A DNA stretch of 64,000 nucleotides from Streptomyces sp. Ru71. Lineage in GTDB: Bacteria; Actinomycetota; Actinomycetes; Streptomycetales; Streptomycetaceae. Numbering within the stretch: the first letter of the stretch is position 1; each line of letters starts with the position of its first letter. The position numbers and the translations under genes were made by a program. Below are positions 55,142 through 63,845 of the stretch, one piece after another. The stretch covers positions 1 to 64,000 of the forward strand of contig NZ_PQSS01000043.1 of the NCBI RefSeq assembly GCF_002920535.1. The letters run 5' to 3'. Under the pieces are notes generated by a model, which was given only the letters and a program-made list of their open reading frames with translations, did no database searches and had not been told where the DNA came from.

Positions 55142-55612
55142 GTGAACACCGCCGATGGTTGGGGAGACGACGTCTACCAGCCCGATGCGTCCGACCAGCG
55201 GGAGGACACGGGCGTGCTCGACTCCGAGGACACTCTGGAGTACGACGGGGTCGACGATCCGCTGGACCGCGGCTGGTCCCCTCCGGAGCGGCCCTGGGCG
55301 GTGGAACACACGGGCGTGACGGCCGCGGAGCGGCATGCGGGCGAGACCCTCGACCAGCGTCTTGCGGAGGAGCTGCCCGATCCGCCCGTGCCCGACGGCG
55401 ACGGCATCGGCGACAGCGAGGGAACCGACGGCGAGCTGCTGGACAACGAGGTCGGTGCCGTCCGCTCCGGCCGGCTCGTCGCCCCCGACGAGGGCGCGCA
55501 CGAGGACGAGGAGGCCGCTCTGATCGCCTCGGACGTCGGCATCGACGGCGCCGCGGCGTCCGCCGAGGAGGCCGCCATGCACATCGTCGACGAGGAGTCC
55601 TTCTCCGGCTGA
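55142..55612 (+). CDS. DUF5709 family acidic protein
   Basis: 156-aa very acidic soluble protein with no hydrophobic core motif: YQPDASDQREDTGVLDSEDTLEYDGVDDPLDRGWSPP-like start, then TAAERHAGETLDQRLAEE and RSGRLVAPDEGAHEDEEA, AEEAAMHIVDEESFSG at the end. This is the actinobacterial DUF5709 layout; function unknown. GTG 55142 has GGAGG 5 nt upstream. Confidence 0.88.
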   Translation: MNTADGWGDDVYQPDASDQREDTGVLDSEDTLEYDGVDDPLDRGWSPPERPWAVEHTGVTAAERHAGETLDQRLAEELPDPPVPDGDGIGDSEGTDGELLDNEVGAVRSGRLVAPDEGAHEDEEAALIASDVGIDGAAASAEEAAMHIVDEESFSG

Positions 55613-55678
55613 ACCCCGCGCCGCCCCACCTTGCCCTTCCCGGTCCCCGCCCCCGCATGCCCCCCAAGAGGAGCCGCC

Positions 55679-55930
55679 ATGCAGCAGGACAAGCACCCCG
55701 ACTACCACCCGGTCGTCTTCCGCGACCGCGCCGCCGGCTACGCCTTCCTGACCCGGTCCACCGCGACCAGCGACGAGACCATCGAGTGGGACGACGGACA
55801 GAGCTACCCCGTGGTGGACGTGGAGATCTCCTCCGAGAGCCACCCCTTCTACACCGGCAAGGCCCGCACCGTGGACACCGAGGGCCGCATCGCCCGCTTC
55901 GAGCGGCGCTACGGCGGCGAGGCGTCGTAG
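55679..55930 (+). CDS. rpmE2: 50S ribosomal protein L31 type B (zinc-independent)
   Basis: 83-aa ribosomal protein. The start MQQDKHPDYHPVVFRD and the late segment SHPFYTGKARTVDTEGRIARFERRYG are typical of type B L31, and there is no CxxC zinc ribbon. Type B L31 usually replaces zinc-containing L31 when zinc is scarce under Zur. In the 66 bp before the gene I see no AT-rich Zur-like palindrome. AAGAGGAG (55667-55673) serves as Shine-Dalgarno sequence. Confidence 0.95.
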   Translation: MQQDKHPDYHPVVFRDRAAGYAFLTRSTATSDETIEWDDGQSYPVVDVEISSESHPFYTGKARTVDTEGRIARFERRYGGEAS

Positions 55931-55968
55931 GGAACGGCCACGCCGCTCACCGCGTTGGGCGGCGCCGC

Positions 55969-56763
55969 TCAGATGAAGTTGAGCGCTGCCGCCCCGCCCA
56001 CTCCCCCGAGCAGCATGAACGCCGGCATGAGCACCTTCAGCTCGACCCAGCTGCCGGCCCGGAAGCGCATCGCCTTCGGCGGCCCGATCGGGTACCAGCG
56101 CTTGCGGCCGACCGGGATCGGCCACAGGATCGGGCAGCCGGACACGGTCAGCGCGTCGCCGATGTCGTGCACCAGCGCCCCGAGCACGATCGGCAGCCCC
56201 AGCCACAGGTACTCCTGGCCCGGCGCCGTGAACAGCCAGTCCGAGCCGTTGCCCGGCTTGTCCAGCCACCCGGCGAGGATCCAGGCGCTGGCCGCGGCCA
56301 GCAGCCACACCAGTACATCGCTGCTGGAACCGCGCGCCGCCCGCCACAGCAGCCCCTCGATCGCCAGCACCATGTGCACGAAGAGGATGGCCAGCACCGC
56401 CCAGCGGCCGCCCGTGATCGCCAGCGCCGAGGTGCCCGCGCCGATCAGGACCGCCCACAGCCAGGTGTGGGTGAGCGTGCGGTGGCCGCCCGAGCGGCGC
56501 GCGTCGCCCTGCTTGCGGGTCGCCTTGTAGACGGCGTAGGAGAGCTTGTCGACGATCTCGCACAGCCAGCGTGAGAGGGGGCCGAAGGCCCGGGAGATCG
56601 TGGCCGCCTTGTGGTCCAGGTCCGGAGCGAGCGCGGCACCGGCACAGATCAGGGCACCCGCCAGCACCACCGGCCAGGGCATCGGATGCCCGGCCGCGGC
56701 CGCCGCCGCGCCGACGCCGAGCCAGGCGGCGGCGCCCGACAGTGAGTGTGCTGGTCCCATCAT
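55969..56763 (-). CDS. DUF457/YdjM-type membrane metal-dependent hydrolase
   Basis: 264-aa membrane protein with several helices. Family motifs: GPAHSLSGAAAWLGVG at the start, APDLDHKAATIS (metal-binding DxDH), and SGGHRTLTHTWLW (conserved HRTLTHS-like His pair). The C-terminal half contains helices and LVHDIGDALTVSGCPILWPI with the third His/Asp site. The start is uncertain among two adjacent ATG codons (56763, 56760) and one at 56781. Function of the family is unclear. Divergent from the helicase gene. Confidence 0.82.
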   Translation of the reverse strand: MMGPAHSLSGAAAWLGVGAAAAAAGHPMPWPVVLAGALICAGAALAPDLDHKAATISRAFGPLSRWLCEIVDKLSYAVYKATRKQGDARRSGGHRTLTHTWLWAVLIGAGTSALAITGGRWAVLAILFVHMVLAIEGLLWRAARGSSSDVLVWLLAAASAWILAGWLDKPGNGSDWLFTAPGQEYLWLGLPIVLGALVHDIGDALTVSGCPILWPIPVGRKRWYPIGPPKAMRFRAGSWVELKVLMPAFMLLGGVGGAAALNFI

Positions 56764-56908
56764 GGCCGTTGCCCGCCCCATTCCTCGTGTCGCGCCGCGC
56801 GGTTGACCGGGCGCGATGACGCTCCGTCGGCGACACAGCGTAGCGGTCGTGATCTTCGCCGGGACATCCGATTCCCGCATCGGGCACCGGGCCAGGCAAG
56901 ATGGGGGC

Positions 56909-59422
56909 GTGACCCTCATCGATCAGCTGCCGCCGACCGCCGACCCCGACGCCCTGTACGACGCCTTCGAGTCCTGGGCCCAGGAGCGCGGTCTCACGCT
57001 CTACCCCCACCAGGAGGAAGCGCTGATCGAGGCGGTCTCCGGTGCGAACGTGATCGTGTCGACGCCCACCGGCTCCGGCAAGAGCATGATCGCCGCCGGT
57101 GCGCACTTCGCGGCGCTGGCCCGTGACGAGGTCACCTTCTACACCGCTCCGATCAAGGCGCTGGTGTCGGAGAAGTTCTTCGAGCTGTGCAAGCTGTTCG
57201 GCACGGAGAACGTCGGCATGCTCACCGGCGACGCCTCGGTCAACGCCGACGCCCCCGTCATCTGCTGCACGGCCGAGGTGCTCGCCTCCATCGCGCTGCG
57301 CGACGGCAAGGACGCCGACATCGGCCAGGTCGTCATGGACGAGTTCCACTTCTACGCGGAGCCGGACCGCGGCTGGGCCTGGCAGATCCCGCTGCTGGAG
57401 CTGCCACAGGCCCAGTTCGTCCTGATGTCGGCCACCCTGGGTGACGTCTCCTTCTTCGAGAAGGACCTCACGCGCCGCACCGGCCGCCCGACCGCGGTGG
57501 TCCGCTCCGCGACCCGTCCGGTCCCGCTGTCCTACGAGTACCGCTTCACCCCGCTGACGGAGACGCTCACCGACCTGCTGGAGACCAAGCAGGCGCCCGT
57601 CTACATCGTGCACTTCACGCAGGCGCAGGCGGTGGAGCGGGCGCAGGCGCTGATGAGCATCAACATGTGCACGCGCGAGGAGAAGGACAAGATCGCCGAG
57701 CTGATCGGCAACTTCCGCTTCACCACCAAGTTCGGCCGCAACCTCTCCCGTTACGTGCGGCACGGCATCGGCGTGCACCACGCCGGCATGCTGCCCAAGT
57801 ACCGGCGTCTGGTGGAGAAGCTCGCGCAGGCCGGTCTGCTGAAGGTCATCTGCGGCACCGACACCCTCGGCGTCGGCGTCAACGTGCCCATCCGGACGGT
57901 GCTGTTCACCGCGCTCACCAAGTACGACGGCAACCGGGTGCGCACGCTGCGCGCCCGTGAGTTCCACCAGATCGCCGGCCGTGCCGGGCGGGCCGGGTTC
58001 GACACCGCGGGCTTCGTCGTCGCGCAGGCACCCGAGCACGTCATCGAGAACGAGAAGGCGCTCGCCAAGGCGGGCGACGACCCGAAGAAGCGCCGCAAGG
58101 TCGTGCGCAAGAAGGCTCCGGAGGGATTCGTCGGCTGGACGGAGAACACCTTCGAAAAGCTCATCGCGTCCGAGCCCGAGCCGCTGACCTCCCGCTTCCG
58201 GGTCACGCACACCATGCTGCTGTCGGTGATCGCCCGGCCCGGCAACGCCTTCGAGGCGATGCGCCGGCTGCTGGAGGACAACCACGAGCCCCGCAGGCAG
58301 CAGCTGCGGCACATCCGCCGGGCCATCGCGATCTATCGCTCGCTGCTGGACGGCGGCATCGTCGAGAAGCTGGACACCCCGGACGCCGAGGGCCGCATCG
58401 TGCGCCTCACCGTGGACCTGCAGCAGGACTTCGCGCTCAACCAGCCGCTGTCCACGTTCGCGCTGGCCGCCTTCGAACTCCTCGACCCCGAGTCGCCGTC
58501 GTACGCGCTGGACATGGTGTCGGTCGTGGAGTCCACCCTGGACGATCCGCGCCAGATCCTCGCCGCCCAGCAGAACAAGGCCCGCGGCGAGGCGGTGGCC
58601 GCCATGAAAGCGGACGGCGTCGAGTACGAGGAGCGCATGGAGCGCCTCCAGGACATCGGCTACCCCAAGCCGCTGGAGGAGCTGCTCTCCCACGCGTACA
58701 ACACCTACCGCAAGAGCCACCCGTGGGTCGGCGACCATCCGCTGTCGCCGAAGTCCGTCGTCCGGGACATGTACGAGCGGGCGCTGTCCTTCACGGAGCT
58801 GGTCTCCTTCTACGAGCTGGCCCGCACCGAGGGCATCGTGCTGCGCTACCTCGCCGGCGCCTACAAGGCCCTCGACCACAACATCCCGGACGACCTGAAG
58901 TCCGAGGACCTCGAAGACCTGATCGAGTGGCTCGGCGAGATGGTGCGCCAGGTCGACTCCAGCCTGCTGGACGAGTGGGAGCAGCTCGCCAACCCGGAGG
59001 AGATGACCGCCGAGGAGGCCCAGGAGAAGGCGGACGAGGTCAAGCCGGTCACCACCAACGCGCGCGCCTTCCGGGTGCTGGTGCGCAACGCCATGTTCCG
59101 CCGGGTGGAACTGGCCGCGCTGGACCAGGTGGAGGAACTCGGCGAGATGGACGCGGAGTCCGGCTGGGACGCCGACGCCTGGGGCGAGGCGATGGACAAG
59201 TACTGGGACGAGTACGAGGACCTCGGCACGGGCCCCGACGCCCGCGGCCCCAAGCTGCTCGTCATCAACGAGGAGCCGGAGCACGGGCTGTGGCGCGTCC
59301 GGCAGATCTTCGACGACCCGAACGGCGACCACGACTGGGGCATCAGCGCCGAGATCGACCTGGCCGCCTCCGACGCAGAGGGCCGGGCCGTGGTCCGCGT
59401 CACCTCCGTCGGCCAGCTGTGA
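56909..59422 (+). CDS. Ski2-like DEAD/DEAH helicase with DUF3516
   Basis: 837-aa ATP-dependent RNA/DNA helicase. Walker A STPTGSGKSM (K58), DEFH box at D144 (VVMDEFHFYAEPDRGWAW), motif III LMSATLGDVSF, and motif VI HQIAGRAGRAGFDTAGF. The C-terminus (from about 430) carries the DUF3516 helical region. GTG 56909 is preceded by a -10-like CAAGAT 6 nt away, so the mRNA is probably leaderless. The gene precedes tesB by 19 bp and may be co-transcribed with it, though no functional link is apparent. Confidence 0.92.
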   Translation: MTLIDQLPPTADPDALYDAFESWAQERGLTLYPHQEEALIEAVSGANVIVSTPTGSGKSMIAAGAHFAALARDEVTFYTAPIKALVSEKFFELCKLFGTENVGMLTGDASVNADAPVICCTAEVLASIALRDGKDADIGQVVMDEFHFYAEPDRGWAWQIPLLELPQAQFVLMSATLGDVSFFEKDLTRRTGRPTAVVRSATRPVPLSYEYRFTPLTETLTDLLETKQAPVYIVHFTQAQAVERAQALMSINMCTREEKDKIAELIGNFRFTTKFGRNLSRYVRHGIGVHHAGMLPKYRRLVEKLAQAGLLKVICGTDTLGVGVNVPIRTVLFTALTKYDGNRVRTLRAREFHQIAGRAGRAGFDTAGFVVAQAPEHVIENEKALAKAGDDPKKRRKVVRKKAPEGFVGWTENTFEKLIASEPEPLTSRFRVTHTMLLSVIARPGNAFEAMRRLLEDNHEPRRQQLRHIRRAIAIYRSLLDGGIVEKLDTPDAEGRIVRLTVDLQQDFALNQPLSTFALAAFELLDPESPSYALDMVSVVESTLDDPRQILAAQQNKARGEAVAAMKADGVEYEERMERLQDIGYPKPLEELLSHAYNTYRKSHPWVGDHPLSPKSVVRDMYERALSFTELVSFYELARTEGIVLRYLAGAYKALDHNIPDDLKSEDLEDLIEWLGEMVRQVDSSLLDEWEQLANPEEMTAEEAQEKADEVKPVTTNARAFRVLVRNAMFRRVELAALDQVEELGEMDAESGWDADAWGEAMDKYWDEYEDLGTGPDARGPKLLVINEEPEHGLWRVRQIFDDPNGDHDWGISAEIDLAASDAEGRAVVRVTSVGQL

Positions 59423-59441
59423 CCACAGGAGAACGCCACCG

Positions 59442-60308
59442 ATGACGAACCCTGCCGAGCGACTGGTCGACCTGCTCGACCTGGAGCAGATCGAGGTCAA
59501 CATCTTCCGCGGCCGCAGCCCCGACGAGTCCCTGCAGCGGGTCTTCGGCGGCCAGGTGGCCGGCCAGGCGCTGGTCGCCGCGGGCCGCACCACGGACGGC
59601 GACCGCCCGGTGCACTCGCTGCACGCGTACTTCCTGCGCCCGGGCCGGCCGGGCGTGCCGATCGTGTACCAGGTCGAACGGGTCCGGGACGGGCGGTCGT
59701 TCACGACGCGCCGGGTCACCGCCGTGCAGCAGGGCCGCACGATCTTCAATCTCACCGCCTCCTTTCACAAGCCTGAGGAAGGGCCCTTCGAGCACCAGCT
59801 GCCGCCGGCCCGTGAGGTCCCCGCTCCGGAGTCCCTGCCGACCGTGGCCGAGGAGATCCGGGAGCATCTGGGCGAGCTGCCCGAGCAGTGGGAGCGCTTC
59901 GCGCGCCGCCAGCCCTTCGACATCCGGTACGTGGACCGCCTGCGCTGGACCGAGCAGGAGGTCAAGGACGCCGAACCGCGCAGCGCGGTGTGGATGCGCG
60001 CGGTCGGCCCGCTGGGCGACGATCCGCTGGTGCACACCTGTGCGCTGACCTACGCCAGCGACATGACGCTGCTGGACGCCGTGCGCCTGCCGGTCGAGCC
60101 GCTGTGGGGCCCGCGGAACTTCGACATGGCGTCACTGGACCACGCCATGTGGTTCCACCGGCCGTTCCGGGCGGACGAGTGGTTCCTGTACGACCAGGAG
60201 TCGCCGATCGCGACCGGCGGGCGGGGGCTCGCCCGCGGCCGGATCTACGACGTGCGGGGCCGACTGCTGGTGTCGGTCGTGCAGGAAGGTCTGTTCCGCG
60301 CGCTGTAG
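59442..60308 (+). CDS. tesB: Acyl-CoA thioesterase II (TesB)
   Basis: 288-aa double hot-dog thioesterase that hydrolyses acyl-CoA. The three catalytic residues of the family are visible: D in ASLDHAMWFHRPF, S/T position in YDQESPIATGGRGL, and Q in SVVQEGLFR. N-terminal hot-dog has FGGQVAGQALVAAG and SLHAYFLRPGRPGVPI. Length and order are normal. Confidence 0.95.
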   Translation: MTNPAERLVDLLDLEQIEVNIFRGRSPDESLQRVFGGQVAGQALVAAGRTTDGDRPVHSLHAYFLRPGRPGVPIVYQVERVRDGRSFTTRRVTAVQQGRTIFNLTASFHKPEEGPFEHQLPPAREVPAPESLPTVAEEIREHLGELPEQWERFARRQPFDIRYVDRLRWTEQEVKDAEPRSAVWMRAVGPLGDDPLVHTCALTYASDMTLLDAVRLPVEPLWGPRNFDMASLDHAMWFHRPFRADEWFLYDQESPIATGGRGLARGRIYDVRGRLLVSVVQEGLFRAL

Positions 60309-60309
60309 C

Positions 60310-61227
60310 TCACTGCCCCCTGCGCAGCAGCCGGCTCCACAGGCCTCGCTCACGGGGCGCTTCCGGCGTGGGCGCGGGCTCGGCGTCCTGTGGCTCCGCG
60401 TCCCGTGGCTCCGCGTCCCGTGCGGCCGGTGGCGCCGCTGCGGGGCCGGGCAACGGCGCGAGGCCGCGGGCCTCCTGCATGGCCACGGTGAGGTCGAACC
60501 GCAGCCAGCGGATCTCGTGGGGGTCGTCCGCGGTCATGAGGCGCTCCGCCAGCAGCATGGCGGGGGAACCCGGTGTGCCGTGGACGGGCGGGCCGGGACG
60601 GAAGCGGTACAGCTGGGCCCGCTCGCCGGGGTCCGGGACGACCTGCGCGATCTGCACGGGGTCGAGCAGGGCGGCCACCGCGCCGGCCCGCTGCCAGGGG
60701 TGATCGCCGGCCTGGCGCCGCAGGAAGCCCGCATACCGGCCCCGCCAGTTGCGGGGACGCAGGTCGACGCCCTCCTTGAGCCGGGCGAGCAGGTCCGGGG
60801 GCAGGGTGCGCCCAGTCAGCAGCGGGGCGTTGTCCTCCGCGGCCGCGAACTGGCTCAGTTCGTCGGCGAGGTAGTGCCAGACGACGGCCCGGTAGCGGTT
60901 GAGGTGGAAGCGCACGGGCACCAGCCGGCCGGCCCGTGCCAGGCGCGTGAACCGGTTGACCGGGATGTCCATGAGGGCCGCGCCCTGAGTGGTGCCGACC
61001 GTCCGTACCGCCTCGGTGAGGGCCTCGGGAAAGCCCTCCTGGCCGCGCAGCCGCTCGATCTCCCCGGCCGGGACCCGGCGGCCCCCGCCGCCTTCGTCGG
61101 GCAGGGTGCGGATGCGGCCGAGGTGCACCGCCAGGTCGAACTCGGCGCGCTTGAGGCCCAGTTCGCGAGCGGCCCGGCTCATGGTCAGAGTCTGCCCGTC
61201 TGCTGTGGTCAGGGTGGTGCCGGCCAT
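60310..61227 (-). CDS. DUF6397 family protein
   Basis: 305-aa cytosolic protein found in streptomycetes; no reaction known. The N-terminal part (MSRAARELGLKRAEFDLAVHLG, GRRVPAGEIERL, NRFTRLARAGRLVPVRFHLNRYRAVVWHYL) resembles repeated MerR/excisionase-like helix-turn-helix units. The middle has a conserved RNWRGRYAGFLRRQAGDHPWQRAG. The C-terminus is a disordered (R/Q)DAEP repeat and a basic end. ATG 61227 has GGGGGAG at 6 nt. Confidence 0.82.
   Translation of the reverse strand: MAGTTLTTADGQTLTMSRAARELGLKRAEFDLAVHLGRIRTLPDEGGGGRRVPAGEIERLRGQEGFPEALTEAVRTVGTTQGAALMDIPVNRFTRLARAGRLVPVRFHLNRYRAVVWHYLADELSQFAAAEDNAPLLTGRTLPPDLLARLKEGVDLRPRNWRGRYAGFLRRQAGDHPWQRAGAVAALLDPVQIAQVVPDPGERAQLYRFRPGPPVHGTPGSPAMLLAERLMTADDPHEIRWLRFDLTVAMQEARGLAPLPGPAAAPPAARDAEPRDAEPQDAEPAPTPEAPRERGLWSRLLRRGQ
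60391..60420 (-). repeat. Two 15-bp tandem copies in the DUF6397 gene
   Basis: TGGCTCCGCGTCCCG occurs twice in direct succession (60391-60405 and 60406-60420), encoding RDAEP repeats in the acidic linker; a near copy precedes them. Confidence 0.85.
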
Positions 61228-61352
61228 GGTCGTCTCCCCCGTGGAGTCGGTGGCTCGCGCCCGGTGCGCTCGCCGTGAAAAAACCGTAGCCACTGGGACC
61301 GACGTTCCGGCGAGCCTGTGGATAACTCCACGGGGTCTGACGAACTCGCAGG

Positions 61353-61766
61353 TCAGAACTCTGTGGCGGGCTTTCGCTCGGGTTGCCTGGCATCGACGTC
61401 GAGATGTTCGCCGACCCGGTTGACGAGCAGGGTCATTTCGTAGGCGATCTGGCCGAAGTCGGCCTCCGCGCCGCTGAGCACGCACAGGCAGCTGCCGCTG
61501 CCCGCGGCGGTGACGAACAGCACCGCGTCGTCGAACTCGATCATCGTCTGGCGCACCCCGCCCGCGCCGAAGTGGCGTCCCGACCCCTTGGCCAGGCTGT
61601 GCAGTCCCGAGGAGACGGCGGCCAGGTGCTCCGCGTCCTCCCGCCTCAGCCCGGTGCTCGCCCCCGTGACCAGCCCGTCGTTGGAAAGCACCAGGGCGTG
61701 CCGCACATGGTCCACGCGTTCGGTCAGATCGTCCAGCAGCCAGTCAAGTCCCTGGTTGTGCGCCAT
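61353..61766 (-). CDS. Orphan Roadblock/LC7 protein (CvnB-like)
   Basis: 137-aa protein of the Roadblock/LC7 fold, which binds Ras-like GTPases in conservon systems. Core: LDWLLDDLTERVDHVRHALVLSNDG, REDAEHLAAVSSGLHSLAKG, GRHFGAGGVRQTMIEFDDA and a C-terminal helix TLLVNRVGEHLD. It differs from the conservon CvnB at 63408 by only a few residues in the core, yet stands alone on the other side of the PPOX gene, with no cvnA, C or D next to it. The start MAHNQGLDW is chosen at 61766. It may share or modulate the same GTPase. Confidence 0.9.
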   Translation of the reverse strand: MAHNQGLDWLLDDLTERVDHVRHALVLSNDGLVTGASTGLRREDAEHLAAVSSGLHSLAKGSGRHFGAGGVRQTMIEFDDAVLFVTAAGSGSCLCVLSGAEADFGQIAYEMTLLVNRVGEHLDVDARQPERKPATEF

Positions 61767-61859
61767 GTTCCCGTCTCCCCGTGCGATGACTCCCCCTGGC
61801 CGGGGGATCTGCCCGCCAGCCTTCCCCACGACCGGCCGCCCGGCAAGCAGGATGGGGTC

Positions 61860-62288
61860 ATGGCACACAAGATGACCGACGAGGAGTGGCGGGCGTTTGT
61901 CTCCCACGGCACCCGCACCGGAAAACTGGCCACCGTCCGGGCGGACGGCAGCCCGCACGTGGCGCCGATCTGGTTCGTGCTGGACGGGGACGACGTGGTG
62001 TTCAACACCGGCAGGGAAACCGTGAAGGGGCGCAATCTGACCCGGGACGGCCGGGTGGCGCTGTGCGTGGACGACGACCGGCCGCCGTTCGACTTCGTGG
62101 TGCTGCAGGGCCGGGCCCGGCTGTCGGAGGATCTCGACGAGGTGCGGGCCTGGGCCACCCGGATCGCCGCCCGGTACATGGGCGAGGACCGCGCCGCGGA
62201 GTTCGGCGCCCGCAACGGGGTGCCGGGGGAGCTCCTCGTGCGGGTCGGCATCGACAAGGTGCTGGCGCAGAGGGCCATCGCCGGCTGA
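61860..62288 (+). CDS. PPOX/F420-type FMN-binding split-barrel oxidoreductase
   Basis: 142-aa flavin/F420-dependent reductase family protein (PNPOx-like). Core: LATVRADGSPHVAPIWFVLDGDDVVFNTG, KGRNLTRDGRVALCVDD, DFVVLQGRARLSED and GELLVRVGIDKVLAQ at the end. Substrate unknown. ATG 61860 with AGGATGGGG upstream. Divergent from the orphan LC7 gene. Confidence 0.88.
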   Translation: MAHKMTDEEWRAFVSHGTRTGKLATVRADGSPHVAPIWFVLDGDDVVFNTGRETVKGRNLTRDGRVALCVDDDRPPFDFVVLQGRARLSEDLDEVRAWATRIAARYMGEDRAAEFGARNGVPGELLVRVGIDKVLAQRAIAG

Positions 62289-62312
62289 GCCGGGCCCGGC
62301 CACCGGTTCCGC

Positions 62313-62912
62313 TCAGCCCACGGAATCGAGCAGCCGGGCCGTGTGCATCCGCCCCGCGTATTCGACGAGCCGGATCAGCACGTCCTTGCCGGAGTCGCGC
62401 TCCCGGGCGTCGCAGAGCACCACGGGGGTGCCCCGGTCCAGGTCGAGGGCGCGCTCCACGTCGGGGACGCCGTAGGTCCGTGCGCCGGCGAAGCAGTTGA
62501 CGGCCACCACGAACGGGATGCCACGGTGCTCGAAGTAGTCCACGGCCGGGAAGCAGTCCTCCAGCCGCCGGGTGTCCGCGAGGACCACGGCGCCGAGGGC
62601 GCCCTGGGACAGCTCGTCCCACAGGAACCAGAACCGGTCCTGGCCCGGGGTGCCGAACAGGTACAGCGACAGGCCCGACCGGATGGTGATGCGTCCGAAG
62701 TCCATGGCGACGGTCGTCGTCACCTTCTGGTCCACGCCGTCGGTGTCGTCGACCGACTGACCGGCCTGGCTGAGCAGTTCCTCGGTGCGCAGCGGTTTGA
62801 TCTCGCTGACCGCGCCGACCAGGGTGGTCTTGCCCACGCCGAATCCGCCGGCGACCAGGATCTTCAGCGCCAGGGCGGACTCGCCGCCGGCATCGGGGTG
62901 TTCGGAGACCAT
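62313..62912 (-). CDS. cvnD: Conservon GTPase CvnD
   Basis: 199-aa Ras/MglA-like small GTPase of the conservon signalling system. P-loop AGGFGVGKTTLVGAVS, switch II LFGTPGQDRFWFLWDEL, and VVAVNCFAGARTYG in the NKxD region. GTPases of this set work with the LC7 (CvnB), DUF742 (CvnC) and sensor-kinase-like CvnA proteins at the membrane to control development and antibiotics. ATG 62912. Confidence 0.93.
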   Translation of the reverse strand: MVSEHPDAGGESALALKILVAGGFGVGKTTLVGAVSEIKPLRTEELLSQAGQSVDDTDGVDQKVTTTVAMDFGRITIRSGLSLYLFGTPGQDRFWFLWDELSQGALGAVVLADTRRLEDCFPAVDYFEHRGIPFVVAVNCFAGARTYGVPDVERALDLDRGTPVVLCDARERDSGKDVLIRLVEYAGRMHTARLLDSVG

Positions 62913-62974
62913 CGATCACTTCTCTCGGACGGACCGGCAACGGTCGACGTGCGGGTGGGGTGGTGCGGTGTCGG

Positions 62975-63385
62975 CTACAGCGCGCGCAGCCCTTCGATGA
63001 CCTCGCGCAGAATCCGTTCGTCGGGCAGTTGCGCGGGCGGCACGGGGCGGTGGACGGTGACGCAGCCGAGTTCCAGCAGGTCGCCGAGGAGGACCCGGAC
63101 CACGCCGACGGGCAGGTCCGCGCCCGCGGCGAGTTCGGCGACGGACTGCGTCTCGATGCGGCACAGGTCGATCAGGGCGTGGTGCTCCGGGCCGAGCGGG
63201 GCGTCGGCCCAGGTGGGGGCGGCGGGGTCCAGGGTGACGAGAGCGATCAGGTCGAACCGCACCCCGGTCGGGCCGGGCCGGGTGCGGCCGCCGGTCATGG
63301 CGTACGGCCGCACCAGTGGTCCGGCCTCGTTGTCGTACCACTGGCCGCCCGGCTCGCCCGGCTCGCCGTGCCTGTCGTCGTTCAT
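62975..63385 (-). CDS. cvnC: Conservon DUF742 protein CvnC
   Basis: 136-aa DUF742 protein with a C-terminal winged-helix-like fold: PLVRPYAMTGGRTRP near residue 23, FDLIALVTLDP, HHALIDLCRIETQSVAELAAGADLPVGV, VTVHRPVPPAQLPDERIL at the end. Adapter of conservon complexes. Sits between cvnB and cvnD, 62 bp before cvnD. Confidence 0.93.
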   Translation of the reverse strand: MNDDRHGEPGEPGGQWYDNEAGPLVRPYAMTGGRTRPGPTGVRFDLIALVTLDPAAPTWADAPLGPEHHALIDLCRIETQSVAELAAGADLPVGVVRVLLGDLLELGCVTVHRPVPPAQLPDERILREVIEGLRAL

Positions 63386-63407
63386 GGGCGCCGGTCGCTT
63401 TCCGGTC

Positions 63408-63845
63408 TCAGCCGGCGGCCGGGGGCTGGGCGGTGGCGCGCGGCGGTGTGTAGAGGTGCTCGCCGACGCGTTTGACCAGTCGTGCCATCTCGTAGGCGAC
63501 GAGGCCGATGTCGGCGGTCGCGGCGGTGAGGACGGCGAGGCAGGAGCCGTCTCCCGCGGCGGCCACGAACAGGAAGCCGTCGTCCATCTCCACCATCGTC
63601 TGGCGTACGCCGCCGGCGCCGAAGTGCCGGCCGGCGCCCTTGGCGAGGCTGTGGAAGCCGGAGGACACCGCGGCCAGATGTTCGGCGTCCTCGCGGCTGA
63701 GGCCGCTGGAGGCGCCGACGGCCAGGCCGTCGTTGGACAGCACCACGGCGTGCCGCACCTCACCGGCGCGCATCACCAGATCGTCCAGCAGCCAGTCGAG
63801 TTCGCCGGAGTGCCGGGCGCTCGCCGTGGTCGGGTCCTGGATCAT
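63408..63845 (-). CDS. cvnB: Conservon Roadblock/LC7 protein CvnB
   Basis: 145-aa Roadblock/LC7 protein: ELDWLLDDLVMRAGEVRHAVV, EDAEHLAAVSSGFHSLAKG, GRHFGAGGVRQTMVEMDDG. The ATG at 63845 overlaps the cvnA stop (ATGA), fixing both. It is close to the orphan copy at 61353. Confidence 0.93.
   Translation of the reverse strand: MIQDPTTASARHSGELDWLLDDLVMRAGEVRHAVVLSNDGLAVGASSGLSREDAEHLAAVSSGFHSLAKGAGRHFGAGGVRQTMVEMDDGFLFVAAAGDGSCLAVLTAATADIGLVAYEMARLVKRVGEHLYTPPRATAQPPAAG

Noticed and set aside
52022..59755. A minus-strand open frame of more than 2500 codons opposite the ABC exporter and helicase
   Set aside because: It lies antisense to several well-supported genes, has no recognisable domain, and long antisense frames are expected in very GC-rich DNA.
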